Shown here in pieces: positions 59,998-64,000 of a stretch of DNA of 64,000 bases (positions are counted from its first letter, which is position 1; each line of letters begins with the position of its first letter). Below the pieces are notes generated by a model, which was not told the origin of the DNA, searched no databases, and saw only the letters and a list, made by a program, of their open reading frames with translations. The position numbers and the translations under genes were made by a program. Source of the stretch: Pseudomonas capeferrum. GTDB lineage: Bacteria; Pseudomonadota; Gammaproteobacteria; Pseudomonadales; Pseudomonadaceae. The DNA lies in the NCBI RefSeq assembly GCF_013523055.1, contig NZ_JAAMQM010000021.1, forward strand, positions 1 to 64,000, read 5' to 3'.

Positions 59998-61629
59998 CTA
60001 CTTCTTGGCAACGCTGATCGAAGTGGTTTCCAGGTCCCAGGTGGTGGGGGTTTTGCCTTCGTCGCGCAGCAAGTATTTCAATACACGCCCTTGTGGGTTC
60101 TTCGGCAAGCTGCCGCGAAACTCGATATAGCGGGGCAGGGCGTAGTAGGGCACCGCATCCACGGCCCAATGGAACAGGTCTTCGGGTTGCAGCATGGCGC
60201 CTTCATGCAGTACCGCGGTGACCTTCACGTCATCTTCGCCCTTGTCGGACGGTACGGCGTGTACCGCCACTTCGGCCAGGGCAGGGTGTACGCCGAAGGC
60301 GGCCTCCATCTCGAAGCTGGAGATGTTCTCGCCGCGGCGGCGCAGGTAGTCCTTTTTGCGGTCGACAAAGTAGAAGAAGCCGTCATTATCGAACTTGCCG
60401 ATGTCGCCGGTGTGGAACCACATGTTGCGCATCAGCTTCTGGGTGTCCTCCGGTCGGCGCCAGTAGCCCTGGAACATGATGTCCGGGCGCAGCGGGCGTA
60501 CCACGATTTCACCGGCGGTGTCGGGTGGCACTTCCTGGTCCAGGTCGTCGACGATGCGTACATCGAAGTCGGCAATGCGTTTGCCCGAGGAGCCGGGCGC
60601 CGCGTATTCGCCGGCTGCCAGCGAGGTGATCACGCAGGCTTCCGTCAGGCCATAGCCGTTGCCGCCCACCAGGGGCGTGCCGAAGCGTTCGCGCCAGATC
60701 CTTTTGGTCTCTTCGGTATAGGGGTTGCCGCGAGCGGTGTGGATCTGCCCCACGCAGCGCAACATGGCCTCGTTGTCCGGCGCCTGGGCGAGCAACCCTC
60801 CCATCCCGCCGAGAATCGAGGCGATGGTGGCGCCCGAGCGCTCTACCTCCTGCCAGAAGCCGGACACCGAAAAACGCGGCAGGATGGCGGCGCGGGCACC
60901 CACGAGGATGCTGGCGATGATCGACACGCACAGGGCATTCATGTGGAACAGCGGCAGCGGCGTGATGGTGACGTCGTCGGCGCTGGCAGGGCCGGCGCGC
61001 AGTTGCAGGCGGGCCAGGTTGCACATGAAGTTGTAGCTGATCATGCAGCCTTTGGATGGGCCTGTAGTGCCCGAGGTGTAGATCAGGCAGGCGAGGTCGG
61101 AAGGCTGCGGCTTGCTGGCGAGCGGAGTGGCGTCCTGCCCGCGGAAGCTGTCCAGTGTCGTGATGCGAATCGGGCAGTCGGGCATGGTGTCGAGCGTGCC
61201 GCGGTGCAGAATGTGGTGCACGTCTTGCAGCTGTTCTGCCAGCGGTGTGATGCGCTGCAGGTAGGCTGCTTCGCAGATCACCAGCGAGGTGCCGGTGTCG
61301 GCGATCTGATGCCGCAGAAATTCGCCCTTGAGTGCGGTATTGATCGGCACGCTCACCGCACGCAACTTGTTGATGGCCAGCCAGGTGATGACCGCATCGA
61401 TGTTGTTATCGAGCATCGTCAGCACCGTTTCACCCGGCCTGACGCCGAGCGTAGCCAGAGCATTGGCCATTTTGGTCGAAAGTGAGTCAACCTGCGAGTA
61501 TGTGTATAACTCCCCGCTGAAATCCAGCAGTATTCTGTCTGGATTACTTGCCACCGCACGGTCTAGCGCATCGATGACCGTGTCTCGTTCTCCTACTGCC
61601 CAAGTCTCTGGATTTCCACTGCTACCCAT
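59998..61629 (-). CDS. Acyl-CoA synthetase (ANL superfamily), DitJ-like
   Basis: A 543-aa adenylate-forming CoA ligase. The P-loop 'LIYTSGTTGPSKGC' near residue 190, 'NGYGLTEA' near residue 325, 'TGDIGKFDNDGFFYFVDRKKD' and 'PKNPQGRVLKY' with the late catalytic lysine are all present. It would activate a diterpenoid acid or a degradation acid to its CoA ester. Context suggests the CoA ligase (ditJ) of the dit cluster. It is divergent from a TetR gene and has GGAG before ATG 61629. Confidence 0.9.
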   Translation of the reverse strand: MGSSGNPETWAVGERDTVIDALDRAVASNPDRILLDFSGELYTYSQVDSLSTKMANALATLGVRPGETVLTMLDNNIDAVITWLAINKLRAVSVPINTALKGEFLRHQIADTGTSLVICEAAYLQRITPLAEQLQDVHHILHRGTLDTMPDCPIRITTLDSFRGQDATPLASKPQPSDLACLIYTSGTTGPSKGCMISYNFMCNLARLQLRAGPASADDVTITPLPLFHMNALCVSIIASILVGARAAILPRFSVSGFWQEVERSGATIASILGGMGGLLAQAPDNEAMLRCVGQIHTARGNPYTEETKRIWRERFGTPLVGGNGYGLTEACVITSLAAGEYAAPGSSGKRIADFDVRIVDDLDQEVPPDTAGEIVVRPLRPDIMFQGYWRRPEDTQKLMRNMWFHTGDIGKFDNDGFFYFVDRKKDYLRRRGENISSFEMEAAFGVHPALAEVAVHAVPSDKGEDDVKVTAVLHEGAMLQPEDLFHWAVDAVPYYALPRYIEFRGSLPKNPQGRVLKYLLRDEGKTPTTWDLETTSISVAKK

Positions 61630-61814
61630 GAATTTTCTCCGTTTATGCGCCCGCGAGTGCTGGTCTGCCTGGTTTTTATTTTGAAGGGAGAATTGGATTC
61701 TAAATGTAAAATCTTAAATTGTCTTTAGCATTGAGTTGAACATATACGGTTATTTATGCACAGATTCTGTGATACCGTGGTTTTATTCCTTACTTTCGAC
61801 GAGCCTGCAATTCC
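61630..61814. promoter_or_regulatory. Divergent promoter region (CoA ligase / TetR)
   Basis: AT-rich. GTTGAACATAT at 61735-61745 is a minus-strand TGTTCA motif. A small palindrome CACAG-ATT-CTGTG lies at 61759-61771 and could be a TetR half-site pair. Confidence 0.45.
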
Positions 61815-62552
61815 ATGCCGAAAAACGCTACCCAGCTGGCAGAAGCGCCTAAGGCCGCTGCCAAATCCAGGAAAAAAGCTACACCTGACGCCCCTGCGAG
61901 CGGAGCCAAGGCAGTCAAGACCGTTGAGCGGCGCAACGGTCCGACGGCGGCAGGTAACAAGGTCAAGCCGAACCGCCGCTCGGAAGAAACCATCGCCAAC
62001 ATCCTCAAGGCGACGGAGGAAGTGGTGCTGATGTCGGGGGCTGACCGCATTTCCATTCTCGACGTGTGCCAGGTCGCGGGTGTCTCGCGCGGTACCTTCT
62101 ATCGCTACTTCTCTTCCCAGGAAGACCTGCTGGACACGTTCTCGCGGCACAAGCGCGAAAGCTTCCACACCTCGCTCTCGCAAGCGCTGGGCCACATCGA
62201 GGATCCGGAAGCCCGCTTGAACGCATTGTTCTCCTACCTCGACAACTACCTTGAGCAAAGCCGCGCGCGGCGCCTGCTGGTGGTGGCGCCAGACTATGCG
62301 CTGGGCTTTTTCCGGCGGATTTTCCACGACTCGATCGTGCGCTTTCAGGATGGTTTGGGCATCGTCTTCGATGACTGGGACGACCGTCTGGGCGTGCGCC
62401 TGGACCGGGAACTGATCTGCGAGATGATCATTCGCTATGTGTTGAGCGAAATCCTGGTGCCGGAAGCCGCAGGGCGCCGACTCTTCCCGGTGCGCGTGAA
62501 AAAGCTGTTGGGTGCGTTGATCATGGGGTCCACCTCGCGCACCCGCCGCTGA
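61815..62552 (+). CDS. TetR-family regulator with basic N-terminal extension
   Basis: A 245-aa TetR regulator. The helix-turn-helix ('ISILDVCQVAGVSRGTFYRYF') begins only near residue 75. It is preceded by a Lys/Ala/Pro-rich, disordered-looking tail of about 55 residues, unlike the other two TetR proteins here. It is divergent from the CoA-ligase gene, which it probably controls. By order it would be ditK. Confidence 0.85.
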   Translation: MPKNATQLAEAPKAAAKSRKKATPDAPASGAKAVKTVERRNGPTAAGNKVKPNRRSEETIANILKATEEVVLMSGADRISILDVCQVAGVSRGTFYRYFSSQEDLLDTFSRHKRESFHTSLSQALGHIEDPEARLNALFSYLDNYLEQSRARRLLVVAPDYALGFFRRIFHDSIVRFQDGLGIVFDDWDDRLGVRLDRELICEMIIRYVLSEILVPEAAGRRLFPVRVKKLLGALIMGSTSRTRR

Positions 62553-62581
62553 CACGTTCTCTCGCAGTTCTGTACACCCAA

Positions 62582-62607
62582 AGCCCCCGCCAATCGGGGG
62601 CTTTTTT
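62582..62607 (+). terminator. Intrinsic terminator after the TetR gene
   Basis: An 8-bp stem AGCCCCCG (62582-62589)/CGGGGGCT (62595-62602) with a 5-nt loop and a run of six T residues, 30 bp after the stop codon. Confidence 0.9.
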
Positions 62608-62877
62608 GTGGCCTGTCGAAAATCCTCTTCCTCGCTCGCCCTCTTGCTGCCCATTGGCAAGCACTGCCACCGAGACAGGTAGAGGGCTCTGTCTCAAGGG
62701 TTTCAGCGTGGCCTGAAAATAATATGAACAGAATTTTGATTTCTGCTCAAATTAATTTTAAGCTCTGGTCTTAGTAGCGAGCCTTCCTGTTCCCCTTCCC
62801 GCGTCGGTTGATCGTGACCACGCAAAGGCACCGCGCTGAAAACCAACAAAAAAGTGCCAACTTCGAGGTACCTGCAC
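62608..62877 (+). promoter_or_regulatory. Promoter region of the second amidohydrolase operon
   Basis: The AT-rich part at 62715-62765 carries AATATGAACA (62721-62730), the reverse complement of TGTTCATATT. This matches the motif family upstream of the other catabolic operons. No gene is seen in the stretch. Confidence 0.5.
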
Positions 62878-63942
62878 ATGCTTATCGATCTGCACGCTCA
62901 TGCGCCCCATCCGGGTTACTACAACCAGCACCCGCACTGGGGGCCGTTCTTCGAACAGCACGCCGATGGCGATATCAAGCTGCGCGTGGGGGAATGGATT
63001 CTGGGGCTCGGGTCGCCTGAGCGTAAGGCTGCCGTGCGTTCGGGCAACGGCCCCAAGCTTGAGGAATATTTCGCGCGCTGGGCAGACCCGAAAGTCCGTC
63101 TGGCCGGCATGGATGCGGCAGGGCAGAACCTGCAGGTAGTTTCGGTGCCGTCGCACTGCTACATGTACTGGACCGAAGCCGAGTTCGCCGTGCCGTTTGC
63201 GCGTACCGTCAACACCACGCTGGCCGAGTACTGCTCGGCAGCCCCGGACCGCCTGATGTTCTGGGCTCACGTGCCGTTGAACGCACCTGAGGCGGCCGCC
63301 GCTGAACTGCGTTATGCCTGCACCGAACTGGGTGCCAAGGGCATGGTCGCCGGCGGCGCCAACTTCGGTGGGCTGGAATTCGATTCGCCGGAGCTGGATG
63401 TGGTCTGGAGGACCCTCTGCGACCTGGACCTGCCAATGTTCATTCATGGCTACAACCAGTCGGTCACCTGGGGCAAGAACGCCAACGACGACCGTTACGA
63501 AACCACCGCCATCGTCGGCATGCAGTACGACGAGAGCCGCTGCTTCTGGAACCTGATCTGCGGTGGCGTACTGGACCGCTTCCCCGACCTCAAGGTGTAC
63601 ATCACCCATGGCGGCGGCTACGTGCCGTATCAGCTCGGGCGCCTGGCCAAGACCAACGAAAACCTGGACGTCAAATACAACAAGAAGCCGCTGCTCGACT
63701 ACATGAAGAACTTCTACTTCGACGTCGAACTGCATGAAGTGCCGATGCGCCAGGCGTTGGTCGATATCATCGGTGCCGACCATGTGCTGTACGGCAGCAA
63801 CTTCGGCGGCAGCGATGCGGTGCGCCATGACCTGACCCATGGCTTGAAGCTTTCGGATGCCGATCTGCGCAAGATCCGCTATGAGAACGCCTGCCGCCTG
63901 CTGCATCTGGATCCCACCAAGCTAGGCAAGGTAGGTGCCTGA
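62878..63942 (+). CDS. Amidohydrolase_2 (ACMSD-like) family protein, paralog of the one at 20.6 kb
   Basis: A 354-aa TIM-barrel amidohydrolase with H6/H8 ('LIDLHAHAPH'), H190 in 'FIHGYNQS' and H244 in 'ITHGGGY'. As in the paralog, the expected aspartate of the GTDYP motif is N308 in 'YGSNFGG'. Shared blocks ('NQS(V/I)xWG', 'LLDY(M/L)xNFYFD') show recent common ancestry. It would act on a ring-cleavage or beta-keto acid. GAGG precedes ATG 62878. The next gene starts within its stop codon (TGATG). Confidence 0.82.
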   Translation: MLIDLHAHAPHPGYYNQHPHWGPFFEQHADGDIKLRVGEWILGLGSPERKAAVRSGNGPKLEEYFARWADPKVRLAGMDAAGQNLQVVSVPSHCYMYWTEAEFAVPFARTVNTTLAEYCSAAPDRLMFWAHVPLNAPEAAAAELRYACTELGAKGMVAGGANFGGLEFDSPELDVVWRTLCDLDLPMFIHGYNQSVTWGKNANDDRYETTAIVGMQYDESRCFWNLICGGVLDRFPDLKVYITHGGGYVPYQLGRLAKTNENLDVKYNKKPLLDYMKNFYFDVELHEVPMRQALVDIIGADHVLYGSNFGGSDAVRHDLTHGLKLSDADLRKIRYENACRLLHLDPTKLGKVGA

Positions 63943-64000
63943 TGAAGCTGGCACGCTGTGAGCACCCTGCGGTCGGTATTTTCTGGGCCGTGGTCGATGT
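63942..64000 (+). CDS. Start of an FAH-family hydrolase gene (cut by window edge)
   Basis: Only about 19 residues are visible, beginning 'MKLARCEHPAVGIFWAVVD'. This closely resembles the N-terminus of the FAH-family protein at 49064 ('MRLARIELAGQAFWAQVD'). The ATG overlaps the amidohydrolase stop by one base. A third FAH-family enzyme coupled to the amidohydrolase is likely, but the body of the gene lies outside the window. Confidence 0.6.
   Translation, partial: MKLARCEHPAVGIFWAVVD

Overview
The window looks like a chromosomal stretch of a Pseudomonas. The GC-rich codon use, the REP-type 29-bp inverted repeats and the gene families all fit that genus. Most of it, from about 7.9 kb to the right edge, is a catabolic region. 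I recognise it as an extended dit (abietane diterpenoid, resin acid) gene cluster of the type described from Pseudomonas abietaniphila BKME-9. The strongest anchor is the block at 47-59.8 kb. There a [3Fe-4S]/[4Fe-4S]-type ferredoxin (ditA3) lies about 0.87 kb upstream of an extradiol dioxygenase (ditC) and about 9 kb upstream of the Rieske oxygenase subunits (ditA1A2), with an IclR regulator (ditR) and a permease (ditE) between them. This is the arrangement I recall from the published cluster.

Layout. 1-7.3 kb: an unrelated-looking unit with a phytanoyl-CoA-dioxygenase-type gene cut by the window edge, a class IV aminotransferase, a small membrane protein, an NCS1-type permease, TetR and AraC regulators and an outer-membrane barrel protein. 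It ends in a dioxygenase gene remnant and a terminator. 7.9-14.1 kb: an operon of a double CaiB-type CoA-transferase, two SDRs, and an acyl-CoA dehydrogenase overlapping an APH-type kinase; the last two resemble LvaC/LvaA and mammalian ACAD10/11. 14.1-18.3 kb (minus): a fused indolepyruvate:ferredoxin oxidoreductase with folE. 18.6-25.4 kb: an MDR reductase, a LysR regulator, an amidohydrolase-kinase-phosphatase operon, and a minus-strand SDR/EamA exporter pair. 25.8-37.0 kb: the envelope set DUF1302-DUF1329-YCF48-RND, followed by a VOC protein, an enoyl-CoA hydratase, an SDR and a phytoene-desaturase-like flavoprotein. 37.1-46.7 kb: a TetR with a clear operator, a cytochrome P450 (ditQ-like), an unrecognised 343-aa protein, an SDR, MFS permeases, an NTF2-like protein, and a putidaredoxin/putidaredoxin-reductase pair. 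47-62.6 kb: the core dit block, with ring dioxygenase, ring cleavage, two FAH-family hydrolases, a thiolase-fold/DUF35 pair, SDRs, a CoA ligase and regulators. 62.9-64 kb: a second amidohydrolase and the start of another FAH-family gene.

How the genes could work together (inference from the published abietane pathway). The P450 with its ferredoxin and reductase oxidises the tricyclic acid. SDRs take alcohols to ketones such as the 7-oxo acid. DitA1A2A3 dihydroxylates the aromatic ring, an SDR rearomatises it, DitC cleaves it, and the FAH-family enzymes and the DitF/DUF35 pair shorten the product. CoA ligase, CoA-transferase, acyl-CoA dehydrogenase, hydratase and kinase genes would then dismantle the remaining rings by beta-oxidation-like steps. 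The envelope proteins and permeases would move the hydrophobic substrate or its products.

No rRNA, tRNA, CRISPR array, integrase or intact insertion sequence was seen. A short AT-rich motif around AAGTGTTCAT recurs in nearly all the major promoter regions of the catabolic part and is the best candidate for a cluster-wide regulatory signal.
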